The notes beneath the pieces are model-generated. The model had not been told where the DNA came from and ran no database searches. It saw only the letters and a list, made by a program, of their open reading frames with translations. A program made the position numbers and the translations under genes. A stretch of 64,000 nt of DNA, taken from assembly GCA_949285025.1 (NCBI GenBank), contig CASDXG010000020.1:22541-86540 (forward strand), written 5' to 3'. This DNA comes from an uncultured Bacteroides sp. GTDB taxonomy: Bacteria > Bacteroidota > Bacteroidia > Bacteroidales > Bacteroidaceae. Of the stretch, positions 1 to 9,154 are shown one piece after another. The first letter of the stretch is position 1. Each line of letters opens with the position of its first letter.

Positions 1-155
1 AGAATAACGATGCGACCGTATGGCAATGCATAAGTGAAGACAAAAAAACAATTTTCAACTTCCTTGTAGAAGACGAATCAACACTCGTTTTACTGAACGA
101 TAAATTCGAACGGAACGCAGACAATGACAAATATACCTTGAAAAAAATCGGATAA
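1..155 (+). CDS. C-terminal end of an NlpE-like lipoprotein (partial)
   Basis: An open frame enters from the left edge and stops with TAA at 153-155, leaving about 50 residues. The residues are beta-strand-like and end in NDKYTLKKIG, and the stretch FNFLVEDESTLVLLNDK resembles the last strands of NlpE-type copper-resistance or META-like lipocalin lipoproteins of Bacteroidales. The start and any lipobox lie outside the window, so the family is an inference. A clear intrinsic terminator follows within 60 nt, which supports this being the true end of a transcription unit. Confidence 0.55.
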   Translation, partial: NNDATVWQCISEDKKTIFNFLVEDESTLVLLNDKFERNADNDKYTLKKIG

Positions 156-179
156 AAAAGAAACCTGTGATAAAAACAT

Positions 180-213
180 ATGCGGCTTTCCAACAAAAGG
201 CCGCATTCTTTTT
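180..213 (+). terminator. Intrinsic terminator after the NlpE-like gene
   Basis: The arms ATGCGGC and GCCGCAT, extended by T:A and T:G pairs, enclose a short loop and are followed by a T-rich run (TCTTTTTAT). It separates the partial gene on the left from the five-gene operon that starts at 281. Confidence 0.75.
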
Positions 214-280
214 ATCAGTATTTTCCGTCGTTTTTATTTTTTCTTTCCAAATTCTTGTATATTTGCTCTGAAAAATCAAT

Positions 281-1033
281 ATGAACATGCCTAAAAGCGA
301 CAGCCTCGTTATCATTCCTACATATAACGAAAAAGAAAACATTGAAAATATAATCCGGGCAATATTTAAGCTGGAACACATTTTCCACATCCTGATTATA
401 GAAGATAATTCCCCGGACGGCACGGCTAATATCGTAAAAACCTTGCAAGATGAATTTCCGGGACGCTTGTTTATGATTGAACGGAATGGGAAATTGGGAT
501 TAGGGACAGCCTATATCACCGGATTCAAATGGGGACTGTCACAAGGATATGACTACCTGTTTGAAATGGATGCCGACTTCAGTCATAAACCAGAAGACCT
601 TCCACGATTGTATAAAGCCTGTCATTCCGACGGATATGATGTCGCCATCGGCTCGCGCTATATAAGCGGAGTAAATGTCGTAAACTGGCCTATCGGAAGA
701 GTTCTCATGTCATATTTTGCATCCAAATACGTCCGTTTCATTACAGGCCTTCCTATACATGATACCACATCCGGATTCAAATGCTACCGTAAGGAAGTAC
801 TCGAGACAATCCCTTTAGACAAAATACGCTTCAAAGGCTATGCTTTCCAGATAGAAATGAAATTTACTGCATACAAATACGGCTTCAAAATCGTAGAACT
901 TCCGGTTATCTTTGTCAACAGGGAGTTGGGTACATCAAAAATGAACAGCAGCATATTCGGAGAAGCTGTATTCGGCGTAATACGTTTAAAGTGGAATAGT
1001 TTATTCAAAAAATACACTCGCAAAACAAAATAA
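281..1033 (+). CDS. Polyprenol monophosphomannose synthase-like family 2 glycosyltransferase
   Basis: The 250-residue protein is a GT-A fold family 2 glycosyltransferase of the Dpm1 type. Visible motifs are IPTYNE near residue 12, the nucleotide-sugar motif EDNSPDGT near 41, the metal-binding DAD near 98 with FSHKPEDL after it, GSRYISG, and TSGFKCYRK. This family moves a sugar from a nucleotide donor to a polyprenyl phosphate on the cytoplasmic face of the inner membrane; the actual sugar cannot be told from sequence. There is no C-terminal membrane domain, as in the short bacterial forms. A TATATTTG -7 box lies at 258-265. The start could also be the second ATG at 287. It is the first gene of an operon and pyrC follows after 1 nt. 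Confidence 0.85.
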   Translation: MNMPKSDSLVIIPTYNEKENIENIIRAIFKLEHIFHILIIEDNSPDGTANIVKTLQDEFPGRLFMIERNGKLGLGTAYITGFKWGLSQGYDYLFEMDADFSHKPEDLPRLYKACHSDGYDVAIGSRYISGVNVVNWPIGRVLMSYFASKYVRFITGLPIHDTTSGFKCYRKEVLETIPLDKIRFKGYAFQIEMKFTAYKYGFKIVELPVIFVNRELGTSKMNSSIFGEAVFGVIRLKWNSLFKKYTRKTK

Positions 1034-1034
1034 T

Positions 1035-2375
1035 ATGAAAAGTACATGGATACATAATGCTATTATCGTCAACGAAGGGCGAACATTCAAAGGGTCTGTC
1101 ATCATAGACGGAGAATTTATCAGCGAGGTGATTGAAGGTGACCAACATCCTTCGCACCCGTATGACTCAACAATAGATGCAAAAGGATGCTATCTCATTC
1201 CCGGAATAATTGATGATCATGTACATTTCCGCGACCCGGGATTGACCCAGAAAGCCGACATGCTCTCTGAAACGGCAGCAGCCGCAGCCGGAGGTGTCAC
1301 TTCTTTTATGGATATGCCTAACTGTATTCCTCAAACAACAACGCTTGAAGCACTGGAAAATAAGTTTACCGATGCTGCCAATAAATGCATCGTCAATTAC
1401 TCTTTTTACTTTGGAGCGACCAATAACAATACCGAGCTTTTAACAAAACTCGATAAAAAACATGTCTGCGGAGTTAAAGTTTTCATGGGCGCCAGCACGG
1501 GAAATATGCTGGTTGACCGCGTTGATTCTCTGAAACGGATTTTTACTGAATCACCTATATTGATAGCTGCGCACTGCGAAGACCAGAACATTATCCGAGA
1601 AAATACGGAGTTCTTCACAAGAAGGCATATCGAAGATCCTGATATATCCTGCCATCCGGCTATCCGCAGCGAAGAGGCTTGCTACCATTCATCGGCACTC
1701 GCCATCAAACTGGCCAAAGAAACAGGAGCAAGACTACACATTCTACACATCAGTACCGCCAACGAATTATCTCTTTTCGAAGACAAGTCCATCAAAGAAA
1801 AACGGATTACTGCCGAAGCCTGTGTGCCGCATCTGCTATTCTGCGATAGAGATTACACCACTTTCGGAGCACGCATTAAGTGTAACCCTTCCATAAAAAC
1901 ACCTGAGGACAGAGATGCACTGCGTAAAGCATTGTCAGGTAACCGTATAGATGTTATCGGTACAGACCATGCACCTCACCTTTTACACGAAAAAGAAGGC
2001 GGTGCCTTAAAAGCTGTATCGGGAATACCTTTCATTCAGTTCTCGTTAGTCAGCATATTTGAACTGGTAAAAGACGGAATATTAACCATAGAACAACTTG
2101 TGCAAAAGATGTGTCATGCACCGGCCGAACTCTACAATATAGAAAAACGCGGTTATATCCGTCCGGGTTATCGGGCAGACCTCGTAATTCTTAATCCGAA
2201 ATGCGAATGGGAAGTTACTGCAGACTGCATCGAAAGTAAATGCGGATGGAGCCCCATGGAGGGGAAAATATTCCATTCACGCATAGAAAAAACATTTGTA
2301 AACGGCACTGTTGTATATGAAAACGGTACCGTAAACAAAAACAATCGTGGACAGGCTTTGGTTTTCGAAAGGTAA
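1035..2375 (+). CDS. pyrC: Dihydroorotase (class I type)
   Basis: Dihydroorotase closes carbamoyl-aspartate to dihydroorotate in pyrimidine synthesis. The 446-residue protein has the amidohydrolase metal motif DHVHFRDPG near residue 62, the lysine that is carbamylated in this family in VKVFMGAS, the metal ligands in AHCED and LHISTA, and the catalytic aspartate in GTDHAPH. The length and the HxHxRDPG form match class I enzymes rather than the short E. coli PyrC. Because the allantoinase and dihydropyrimidinase family is close, the call rests on the FRDPG motif and the usual Bacteroidales annotation. It sits 1 nt after the glycosyltransferase and 3 nt before the next gene, so it is almost certainly cotranscribed. 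Confidence 0.88.
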   Translation: MKSTWIHNAIIVNEGRTFKGSVIIDGEFISEVIEGDQHPSHPYDSTIDAKGCYLIPGIIDDHVHFRDPGLTQKADMLSETAAAAAGGVTSFMDMPNCIPQTTTLEALENKFTDAANKCIVNYSFYFGATNNNTELLTKLDKKHVCGVKVFMGASTGNMLVDRVDSLKRIFTESPILIAAHCEDQNIIRENTEFFTRRHIEDPDISCHPAIRSEEACYHSSALAIKLAKETGARLHILHISTANELSLFEDKSIKEKRITAEACVPHLLFCDRDYTTFGARIKCNPSIKTPEDRDALRKALSGNRIDVIGTDHAPHLLHEKEGGALKAVSGIPFIQFSLVSIFELVKDGILTIEQLVQKMCHAPAELYNIEKRGYIRPGYRADLVILNPKCEWEVTADCIESKCGWSPMEGKIFHSRIEKTFVNGTVVYENGTVNKNNRGQALVFER

Positions 2376-2378
2376 TTT

Positions 2379-3281
2379 ATGCAAACAGATACTGCCATCA
2401 TTACATACGATATACACCAACTAACCCCATACATCAACTGGATTTATTTCTTCCACACGTGGGGCTTCTCTCCGCAACTTGCCAATATCGCAAAGAAAAA
2501 CGGATGTGACTCTCTTGTCTCCAATACATTTACTTGCCTGCCAGACAAAGAAAATGCACAGAAAGACGAGGCTGTACAATTATATAGAGAAGCACGAAGT
2601 ATACTGAATGCAATGGACGGTTTGTATAAAGTACGGGGTATTTACCGATTAATGAATGCAAACTCTGACGGAGATGACCTCTTACTGGGAGATATACGAA
2701 TCCCGCTTCTTCGTCAACAGACGCACACACATCCGAATACTCCCTATTTTTGCTTAAGCGATTTTATACGTCCTGCATCGCATGGAATACCGGATACTGT
2801 AGGAGTTTTCGCAACCACTATAGATGAGAATATGGAATCATCTTATAAAAACGACCCTTACCAACATATGCTCATCAAGACATTGGGAGAAAGACTTGCT
2901 GAGGCTGCAGCCGAAAAATTGCATGAAACAATAAGAAAAGACATATGGGGGTATGCAAAGGACGAGCATCTTTCACCGGAAGATCTTTTTGCCTGCAAAT
3001 ATCAAGGCATACGCCCGGCTGTAGGTTATCCGTCGCTTCCCGACCTTTCCGTAAACTTTTTACTGAACAGGCTGATTAAAATGGAACAAATAGGAATACA
3101 TCTTACAGAAAACGGGATGATGCAGCCACATGCCTCCGTATGCGGATTCATGATATCGCACCCGCTTTCCCACTACTTCAATGTCGGGAAAATCGGAGAA
3201 GACCAGCTTCTCGACTATTCCATCCGCAGAGGCATCCCGATAAACGAGCTGAAAAAGTATCTCATCAAAAACCTTCAATAA
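2379..3281 (+). CDS. Stand-alone methionine synthase activation (reactivation) domain protein
   Basis: The C-terminal half is clearly the S-adenosylmethionine-binding activation domain found at the end of cobalamin-dependent methionine synthase MetH. It contains AEAAAEKLHETIRKDIWGY, then KYQGIRPAVGYPSLPD with the RxxxGYP signature, then a segment ending in SHPLSHYFNVGKI and RRGIPINELKKY. In MetH this domain binds SAM and flavodoxin to reductively methylate inactive cob(II)alamin. The 300-residue protein lacks the substrate and B12 domains, so it would act in trans on a separate MetH. The N-terminal ~100 residues (FFHTWGFSP onward) belong to the same domain in full-length enzymes. Placement in an operon with pyrC and lipid-related genes is not explained by function. 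Confidence 0.85.
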   Translation: MQTDTAIITYDIHQLTPYINWIYFFHTWGFSPQLANIAKKNGCDSLVSNTFTCLPDKENAQKDEAVQLYREARSILNAMDGLYKVRGIYRLMNANSDGDDLLLGDIRIPLLRQQTHTHPNTPYFCLSDFIRPASHGIPDTVGVFATTIDENMESSYKNDPYQHMLIKTLGERLAEAAAEKLHETIRKDIWGYAKDEHLSPEDLFACKYQGIRPAVGYPSLPDLSVNFLLNRLIKMEQIGIHLTENGMMQPHASVCGFMISHPLSHYFNVGKIGEDQLLDYSIRRGIPINELKKYLIKNLQ

Positions 3282-3290
3282 CATTAAATT

Positions 3291-4442
3291 ATGATTTTTT
3301 TGAGAATAACACTCGCTTTTTTAATATTATTGTTGCTCCCTGATATCTATATTTATAAAGTATATATCAGAAAACTGAAGAACAGAATTTCCAAATATCT
3401 GCATTGGGCACCAAGCTTTATCCTGTTATTACTGCTGCTCGGCTTCTTTTTCCAACACGAAAGATGGCAACAAGCATTTGGAATTTATCTGATTGTTACC
3501 TTATGTATTGCTATTCCTAAAGCCATATTTACATTATCTCATCTCGTACTGAGCGGAATACGCAAACGTTTCCGTCTGCCTCGTTTCGACCTGTTTACAT
3601 CAGGAATAATTGCAATCGCTTCATGCGTTTACATCCTCTTTGGTGCAATAAAAGGTAAGGAATACTTTCATGTCAGACAAGTTGTTTTCAGCTCTCCGGA
3701 TCTTCCTCAGGCTTTCGACGGTTATAAGATCCTTCAAATATCCGATATTCATTCCGGGAGTTGGAAGGGAAATACCCAAGCCTTACAAAAAGCAATTACA
3801 CTTTGCAATGCACAACAGGCCGATCTTGCAGTATTTACCGGCGATTTAGTAAACAGTCGCTCTAAAGAACTTACTGAATTTATGCCCGTTTTATCCCGTC
3901 TTCATGCCAAAGATGGCATATATTCCGTACTGGGAAATCATGACTACGGAACTTATGCATCGTGGAAAAGCGAAGCGGAACGATTAGCAAACATCGATTC
4001 CTTACTGAAAAAAGAAAACGACATGGGTTGGAAAACACTAATGAATGAAAATGTAATCCTCCGTAAAGGCAATGACTCGATTGCGCTTATCGGAGTTGAA
4101 AATAGCGGAAATCCTCCCTTCCCCAACAATGCAGATCTTCCCAAAGCCATGCAGGGAACAAGCGGTATGTTTAAAATCCTACTCAGCCATGACCCGACAC
4201 ACTGGAAAAGAGAAGTCCTTCCCCAAAGCGACATTCAACTAATGTTATCGGGACATACCCACAACATGCAAATATCTTTATTCGGCTTTTCACCCGCCCG
4301 ATTTATTTATCCCGAATACAAAGGCCTGTATCTGGACAACAAACGAGGCCTGTATGTCAATGCCGGATTAGGATATGTCTTATTCCCCATGCGTTTAGGC
4401 GCATGGCCGGAAATCACTGTTATCACGCTAAAAAAAGAATAA
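3291..4442 (+). CDS. Membrane-anchored metallophosphoesterase
   Basis: The first ~125 residues hold about four hydrophobic segments (near 4-20, 36-55, 64-85 and 100-121). A calcineurin-like phosphoesterase domain follows, with ISDIHSG (metal ligands D and H), FTGDLVNS, VLGNHDYG, LLSHDP and SGHTHNMQ. The order and spacing match the YkuE/YaeI group, membrane-linked phosphoesterases of which some act on lipid substrates such as UDP-diacylglucosamine. The substrate here is unknown. The active site probably faces the periplasm or membrane surface, an inference from the topology. It is the fourth gene of the operon that began at 281 and lies 24 nt before the acyltransferase, a neighbour consistent with an envelope-lipid role. 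Confidence 0.82.
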   Translation: MIFLRITLAFLILLLLPDIYIYKVYIRKLKNRISKYLHWAPSFILLLLLLGFFFQHERWQQAFGIYLIVTLCIAIPKAIFTLSHLVLSGIRKRFRLPRFDLFTSGIIAIASCVYILFGAIKGKEYFHVRQVVFSSPDLPQAFDGYKILQISDIHSGSWKGNTQALQKAITLCNAQQADLAVFTGDLVNSRSKELTEFMPVLSRLHAKDGIYSVLGNHDYGTYASWKSEAERLANIDSLLKKENDMGWKTLMNENVILRKGNDSIALIGVENSGNPPFPNNADLPKAMQGTSGMFKILLSHDPTHWKREVLPQSDIQLMLSGHTHNMQISLFGFSPARFIYPEYKGLYLDNKRGLYVNAGLGYVLFPMRLGAWPEITVITLKKE

Positions 4443-4465
4443 ATTAAAAAATAAACACAACAACT

Positions 4466-5221
4466 ATGATAAAAGTTCTATATACTATCTACCAAATCTG
4501 CATCGGCTTACCCATATTCCTCGTAATAACAATTCTTACCGCCCTGATAACCATGACCGGATGTTGGCTTGGTAGCGGTCATTTTTGGGGATATTATCCC
4601 GGTAAAATATGGTCGAAACTTACATGCATGCTGTTTCTTCTCCCTGTAAAAGTAAACGGCCGTGAACATTTGCATGATAAAATATCATATGTTTTCGTTG
4701 CCAATCATCAAGGTGCTTTCGATATCTTCTTAATATATGGCTTTTTAAACCGGAACTTTAAATGGATGATGAAGAAAAGCCTCCGTAAAATTCCTTTCGT
4801 AGGAAAAGCATGCGAATCGGCAGATTTTATATTCGTTGACAAATCCGGTCCGAGAAAAATATATGAAACGATAAAACACGCAGAAAAAATTCTTCAGGGA
4901 GGAACGTCGCTTGTCGTATTCCCCGAGGGAGCACGCACTTTCACAGGACGCATGACCCGCTTTAAAAAAGGAGCATTTCAAATGGCAGATGAGCTACAAT
5001 TGCCCGTAATACCGCTTACCATAAACGGTTCTTTCGATGTTCTTCCGCGTACAAAGAAAATCCTTTCATGGCACCGTCTGGAATTAACAATCCATCCTCC
5101 CATTTACCCGAACGGGAAAGGAAACGAAAATATTCAAATACTAATGGAAGAATCATTCAAGGCTATAGAGCAGTCTCTCCCCGAAAATTATCGTGACAAA
5201 GCAGTGTCATCCGAGCAATAA
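4466..5221 (+). CDS. plsC: 1-acyl-sn-glycerol-3-phosphate acyltransferase family protein
   Basis: This 251-residue protein has an N-terminal membrane segment (residues 8-33) and the acyltransferase motifs NHQGAFDIF (the catalytic H(X4)D), FVDKSGP, FPEGART and PVIPLTING. PlsC enzymes transfer an acyl chain to lysophosphatidic acid to make phosphatidic acid at the inner membrane. Bacteroidales usually have more than one family member, so the exact acceptor is uncertain. It is the last gene of the operon that starts at 281. The next gene runs in the opposite direction and ends 16 nt away. Confidence 0.85.
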   Translation: MIKVLYTIYQICIGLPIFLVITILTALITMTGCWLGSGHFWGYYPGKIWSKLTCMLFLLPVKVNGREHLHDKISYVFVANHQGAFDIFLIYGFLNRNFKWMMKKSLRKIPFVGKACESADFIFVDKSGPRKIYETIKHAEKILQGGTSLVVFPEGARTFTGRMTRFKKGAFQMADELQLPVIPLTINGSFDVLPRTKKILSWHRLELTIHPPIYPNGKGNENIQILMEESFKAIEQSLPENYRDKAVSSEQ

Positions 5222-5237
5222 ACAAAGAATATGGAAA

Positions 5238-5936
5238 TTAATCATTCATCGAACTACGATGCATATTATCGCGCGCGGCCGAAACATACTGCTTAACAAG
5301 CGGATTATTCTTAAATCTGTCCGGTGCATGTTCCACAATATCTTCTAACAACGGGGTGAGTACCGGATACGGATAAGAATGTCCGATCATAAGAAACATC
5401 CCGGTTCCCAATACATTTTCATAATTATCCTGGATAAATGATTTCACCAAACCATCAATTTCCTGAGATAACTCTTTTCGGGACTTTTCCATCTTTTCCC
5501 GAATCACAGCAGGGTCTTGTCCATCCATTATCATACGTGCTTCCATACGCTCCACTTCATCGGCACGATCATCCAATGAATTTTTCTGCCTGACAAAAGC
5601 ATTAAAACAATCGTTTAAAGGCGTACCTTTGATACAAATCCCTGTCTTATCTATATTTATTGTTATTTTCCCTCTTTCCAAAACCAGCGGCATCAGGCAA
5701 TTATCGCCAAGAAACAATGATGCGATAACAGCAGAATCAACAACACCTTTCATCTTAAATGCTCCATGCACCACCTCCGATGAATCTGTTTTCACCCATC
5801 TATCATTCGAAAAAACTTTAATGAAGAATTTCTTTCCGTCTGCATTCGACATTGTTGTAGAGCCTTCTATGCAATACGTTTCACTACAAGCCATACAAAG
5901 CAAAGAAAAAAACAGCATCAAATAAAGTTTATACAT
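5238..5936 (-). CDS. DUF4369-type lipoprotein
   Basis: The start was placed at the ATG at 5936 because it gives a lipoprotein signal (hydrophobic LYLMLFFSLL, then CMAC with the lipidated cysteine at residue 17); the open frame extends upstream only into the divergent promoter region. The 232-residue product has the look of the DUF4369 family common in Bacteroidales: GKKFFIKVFSND, then short beta strands ending in LERGKITINID and IKGTPLND, then a long helical, charged region. In related proteins this domain often precedes a thioredoxin domain, which is absent here. The function is unknown and it is probably in the periplasm or outer membrane. A TACCTTTG -7 box on this strand lies at 5965-5972. 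Confidence 0.78.
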   Translation of the reverse strand: MYKLYLMLFFSLLCMACSETYCIEGSTTMSNADGKKFFIKVFSNDRWVKTDSSEVVHGAFKMKGVVDSAVIASLFLGDNCLMPLVLERGKITINIDKTGICIKGTPLNDCFNAFVRQKNSLDDRADEVERMEARMIMDGQDPAVIREKMEKSRKELSQEIDGLVKSFIQDNYENVLGTGMFLMIGHSYPYPVLTPLLEDIVEHAPDRFKNNPLVKQYVSAARDNMHRSSMND

Positions 5937-6126
5937 CTTCTCTTTTTCTTTAAGTTTCCGCCGACAAAGGTAAACTCTTTCGGAAAGGAAGGGAAATAAA
6001 TTAGCAGAATTTAAAACTAAATAGAGGAATATTACTGTTTTAAAGAGGACAAAAAAGGATAAATATTTTTTTACTATCTTTGCCTGCCGTGTAAAATAAC
6101 GAACAAATTTTATCGAAACAAACCAC

Positions 6127-8292
6127 ATGAAAAAAATCAGATTAGCAGTAATGGCACTAATATGTGCCGTATTCTCTCCGGCAAAAGCCGATGAAGGTAT
6201 GTGGCTTTTACAACTGATGCAAGAACAGAACCTTGCAGACCAGATGAAAGCCAGAGGGTTGAACATAAGCATTTCGGATATTTATAACCCGAATCAGGTT
6301 ACGTTAAAAGATGCAGTTGGCATCTTTGGAGGCGGTTGTACAGGAGAAATCATCTCTCCGGACGGGTTGATTCTGACAAATCATCACTGCGGATACGGAG
6401 CCATCCAGCAACACAGTTCTGTAGAGCACGATTATTTAACCGATGGTTTCTGGGCAAAAAACCGTTCGGAAGAGCTTCCTACACCGGGATTAACCTTCCG
6501 TTTTGTAGAGCGCATCGTAGATATTACAGAAAAGGTAAATAACGATATAAAAAAAGGCAAGATAACAGAGATTGAATCATTCGGTCAAAAATATCTGAAC
6601 GAAATCGCAAAAAAAGAATTAAAAAACAGCGACCTAAAAGGGAAACCGGGAATATCTACCCAAGCATTGCCTTTTTATGCAGGAAACAAATTCTATTTAT
6701 TCTTTATAAAAACCTACAGTGACGTACGCATGGTGGCGGCTCCTCCCTCATCCATCGGGAAATTCGGAGGAGAGACAGACAACTGGATGTGGCCAAGACA
6801 CACCGGAGACTTCTCTATGTTCCGCATCTATGCAGATAAAAACGGCGAGTCTGCAGAATATAGCCCGGAAAATGTACCATTAAGAGTGAAAAAGTTTCTG
6901 ACAATATCGTTAAAAGGATTACAAGAAGGCGACTATGCCATGATTATGGGATTTCCGGGAAGCACCAGCCGTTTTCTGACAGAAAGCGAGGTAAAACTGC
7001 GCATGGAAGGTATAAACACCCCACGTATTCTTGTACGCGAGGCGAGACAAGCCATTCTGAAACAGGAAATGGCTGCAAGCGACAAGGTAAGAATCCAATA
7101 TGCCAGCAAGTTTGCCGCGTCAAGCAATTATTGGAAAAACTCTATCGGAATGAATAAAGCCATCAAGGACAACAAAGTGCTTGAAGGTAAAGCCTCGCAA
7201 GAAGCAGCGTTTCTGCAATTTGCAAAAGACAAAAACAACCGCGAATACGCCGAAGTTATCAACGGCATTGATGCTTATGTGTCCAGAGTTACCCCGTTAC
7301 GCATGCAAGCAACATATTTCACTGAAGTCTTCCGGAGCGGAATAGAATATGGCGCACCGTTTCAAATATTCGAGAATCTGAAAACAGCGCTGCAGAAAAA
7401 CAAGAAAAAAGACATAGAAAAAGCAATTGAGACACTGAAAGAGCAGTTCGCAAACGTACACAACAAAGATTACGATCACAATGTCGACCGCAAAGTTGCC
7501 AAAGTTCTTCTCCCGCTATATGCAAAAAAAGTTCCGGACGAAGCTCTACCCGTTTTTTATCAGACAATAAAAGAACGTTTTGACGGAAACTACAACAAAT
7601 ATGTAGATGCTCTCTACGATGAAACGATTTTCGGCAATGAAGACAACTTCAACGCCTTCATCAATAACCCGACAGTTGAGGCTATAGACAATGATTTAGC
7701 CATACAATATTCCGCAGCAAAATATGCAATACACACACAACTTCTTGACAAAATATCTGAAGCAAGCAAGGATATTGAGCTGCTACACAAGATATACGTA
7801 CGCGGACTTTGCGAAATGTATGCTCCCACACCAAAGGCTCCGGATGCAAACTTCACCATCCGTCTTACATACGGCAATGTAAAATCGTATGACCCTAAAG
7901 ATGGTATACACTACAAATACTATACAACGTTGAAAGGAGTAATGGAAAAAGAAAATCCCGATAATCCGGAATTTGTTGTACCGGCGAAATTAAAAGAGCT
8001 ATACAACAAAAAAGACTACGGACGATATGCCCTGCCGAACGGAGAAATGCCTACATGTTTCCTTACGACAAACGATATTACCGGAGGTAATTCCGGCTCT
8101 CCGGTGTTAAACGAAAACGGGGAACTAATCGGAGCTGCCTTCGACGGAAACTGGGAATCTCTCAGCGGAGATATCAATTTCGACAATAATCTGCAACGAT
8201 GCATTGCCGTCGACATCAGATACATTCTATTTATTGTTGAGAAATTAGGCGGATGCCAGAACCTGATCAACGAAATGAATATTGTAGAATAA
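6127..8292 (+). CDS. dpp7: S46 family dipeptidyl-peptidase, DPP7-like
   Basis: This 721-residue exported serine peptidase removes dipeptides from the N-terminus of peptides in the periplasm. A signal peptide (residues 1 to about 21, ending AKA) precedes the mature DEGMW start typical of S46. The triad regions are TNHHCGY (His near 86), [12 protein letters not shown] (Asp) and GGNSGSP (Ser near 656). The specificity residue that is Arg in Asp/Glu-specific DPP11 and Gly in DPP7 falls in FDGNWE here (Gly near 674), so a hydrophobic P1 preference as in DPP7 is expected; this is an inference from family knowledge. A TATCTTTG -7 box is at 6075-6082. A long palindromic terminator follows. Confidence 0.92.
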   Translation: MKKIRLAVMALICAVFSPAKADEGMWLLQLMQEQNLADQMKARGLNISISDIYNPNQVTLKDAVGIFGGGCTGEIISPDGLILTNHHCGYGAIQQHSSVEHDYLTDGFWAKNRSEELPTPGLTFRFVERIVDITEKVNNDIKKGKITEIESFGQKYLNEIAKKELKNSDLKGKPGISTQALPFYAGNKFYLFFIKTYSDVRMVAAPPSSIGKFGGETDNWMWPRHTGDFSMFRIYADKNGESAEYSPENVPLRVKKFLTISLKGLQEGDYAMIMGFPGSTSRFLTESEVKLRMEGINTPRILVREARQAILKQEMAASDKVRIQYASKFAASSNYWKNSIGMNKAIKDNKVLEGKASQEAAFLQFAKDKNNREYAEVINGIDAYVSRVTPLRMQATYFTEVFRSGIEYGAPFQIFENLKTALQKNKKKDIEKAIETLKEQFANVHNKDYDHNVDRKVAKVLLPLYAKKVPDEALPVFYQTIKERFDGNYNKYVDALYDETIFGNEDNFNAFINNPTVEAIDNDLAIQYSAAKYAIHTQLLDKISEASKDIELLHKIYVRGLCEMYAPTPKAPDANFTIRLTYGNVKSYDPKDGIHYKYYTTLKGVMEKENPDNPEFVVPAKLKELYNKKDYGRYALPNGEMPTCFLTTNDITGGNSGSPVLNENGELIGAAFDGNWESLSGDINFDNNLQRCIAVDIRYILFIVEKLGGCQNLINEMNIVE

Positions 8293-8329
8293 ACCCTATA
8301 AGTAGGGAAATGCCGTCGGCATTATACAT

Positions 8330-8369
8330 AAAAGTTCAGGGCGTTTCAATTGAAACGCCCTGAACTTTT
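8330..8369. terminator. Perfect 40-bp palindrome, bidirectional terminator
   Basis: The two 20-nt arms are exact reverse complements (AAAAGTTCAGGGCGTTTCAA and its complement), so the RNA from either strand forms a GC-rich stem followed by TTTT. It lies between the convergent S46 peptidase gene and the gene ending at 8385, as expected for a shared terminator. Confidence 0.9.
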
Positions 8370-8384
8370 ATAAAAAACACCTGC

Positions 8385-8726
8385 TTATTTTCTTTCTTTT
8401 TTCTCTTCCTGCGGAATACGGAATGCTGTATAAAGTTCCAAAACAGCAGCAATAGTCAGAAAAACAATCCACTCGTTCCGCTTCCAGAGAAGCATTGCCG
8501 CTCCTGAAACAATCAGCAAAGCAGCTCCTGCAATCTGCTGATTCCGCAAACGGCGCATCACAAAATCCCGGCCTTTATAGCCGCAAGCCACTTGCACATA
8601 AGCAAACATTACCGCACCGGCCAAATAAACATAAGGAGCCCACGGCAACCGTGTTATCTGAATTACTGCACCTATCAGCACTAACACCGCTCCAACCGCA
8701 GAAACTACCGGATACCATTTATTCAT
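8385..8726 (-). CDS. Small four-helix inner-membrane protein of unknown function
   Basis: The start at 8726 overlaps the end of the divIC gene by 8 nt (ATG inside the last codons), which fits translational coupling better than the longer upstream frame. The 113-residue product has four hydrophobic segments, starting with VVSAVGAVLVLIGAVI, APYVYLAGAVMFAYV, AGAALLIVSGAAMLL and WIVFLTIAAVLELYT, and a charged tail (EEKKERK). I recognise no enzyme motif. Being downstream of divIC suggests only shared transcription, not shared function. Confidence 0.75.
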   Translation of the reverse strand: MNKWYPVVSAVGAVLVLIGAVIQITRLPWAPYVYLAGAVMFAYVQVACGYKGRDFVMRRLRNQQIAGAALLIVSGAAMLLWKRNEWIVFLTIAAVLELYTAFRIPQEEKKERK

Positions 8727-9036
8727 TTTCTTCCAATTCTTCTTCAAAAACATAAACATCTTCATCCGGCTTTTTCATCAAATATTTCTCTCGCGCTACT
8801 TTTTCCAATTCCTCCGGATTTGAACTTATTTCTTTCAACAAACGGCTGTCCTCCTCATATTGCCTGCGGTAATATTCAATCTCTTCCTTGAGTTTCTGTA
8901 TCTCCCGCCAATGAGAATAACGCTTCATGAGGTTATTATTTTCATCCAATACCCCAATTATCAACAAAAAAGCGGCAATTGTCACAAGATATTTATGCCG
9001 ACAAATAACATGCCATGCTTGTAATATCTTCCTCAT
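8719..9036 (-). CDS. divIC: Septum formation initiator family protein (DivIC/FtsB-like)
   Basis: The chosen ATG at 9036 gives 105 residues: a short cytoplasmic N-terminus, one membrane helix (YLVTIAAFLLIIGVL), a coiled coil rich in E, K, R and L (REIQKLKEEIEYYRRQYEED) and then the FtsB/DivIC signature NPEELEKVAREKYLMKKPDEDVY, with KVAREKY being typical. The family helps assemble the division complex with FtsQ and FtsL. The longer upstream frame would run into the promoter region. A TATCTTTG -7 box on this strand lies at 9064-9071, back to back with the dnaX promoter. Confidence 0.85.
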   Translation of the reverse strand: MRKILQAWHVICRHKYLVTIAAFLLIIGVLDENNNLMKRYSHWREIQKLKEEIEYYRRQYEEDSRLLKEISSNPEELEKVAREKYLMKKPDEDVYVFEEELEENE

Positions 9037-9063
9037 ATGAAAAAACTTGATTATATATGTGGA

Positions 9064-9121
9064 CAAAGATAGAAATATTTCACGGCATGTCATGAAGAAA
9101 AAGATATTTTATATACATTTG
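9064..9121. promoter_or_regulatory. Divergent -7 boxes between divIC and dnaX
   Basis: The minus strand carries TATCTTTG at 9064-9071 for divIC and the plus strand carries TACATTTG at 9114-9121 for dnaX. Both match the Bacteroidetes TAnnTTTG -7 element. Neither has a good TTTG at the 19-nt spacing, so the calls rest on the -7 boxes and their position before the chosen starts. Confidence 0.5.
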
Positions 9122-9154
9122 CAGAAAGAGAAATATATCAATGCACATCCGCTC

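Noticed and set aside
9047-9154. A dnaX start 36 codons upstream of the one chosen
   Set aside because: It lies upstream of the -7 box at 9114-9121 and overlaps the divergent divIC promoter; relatives begin at MENYIVSARKYRP.
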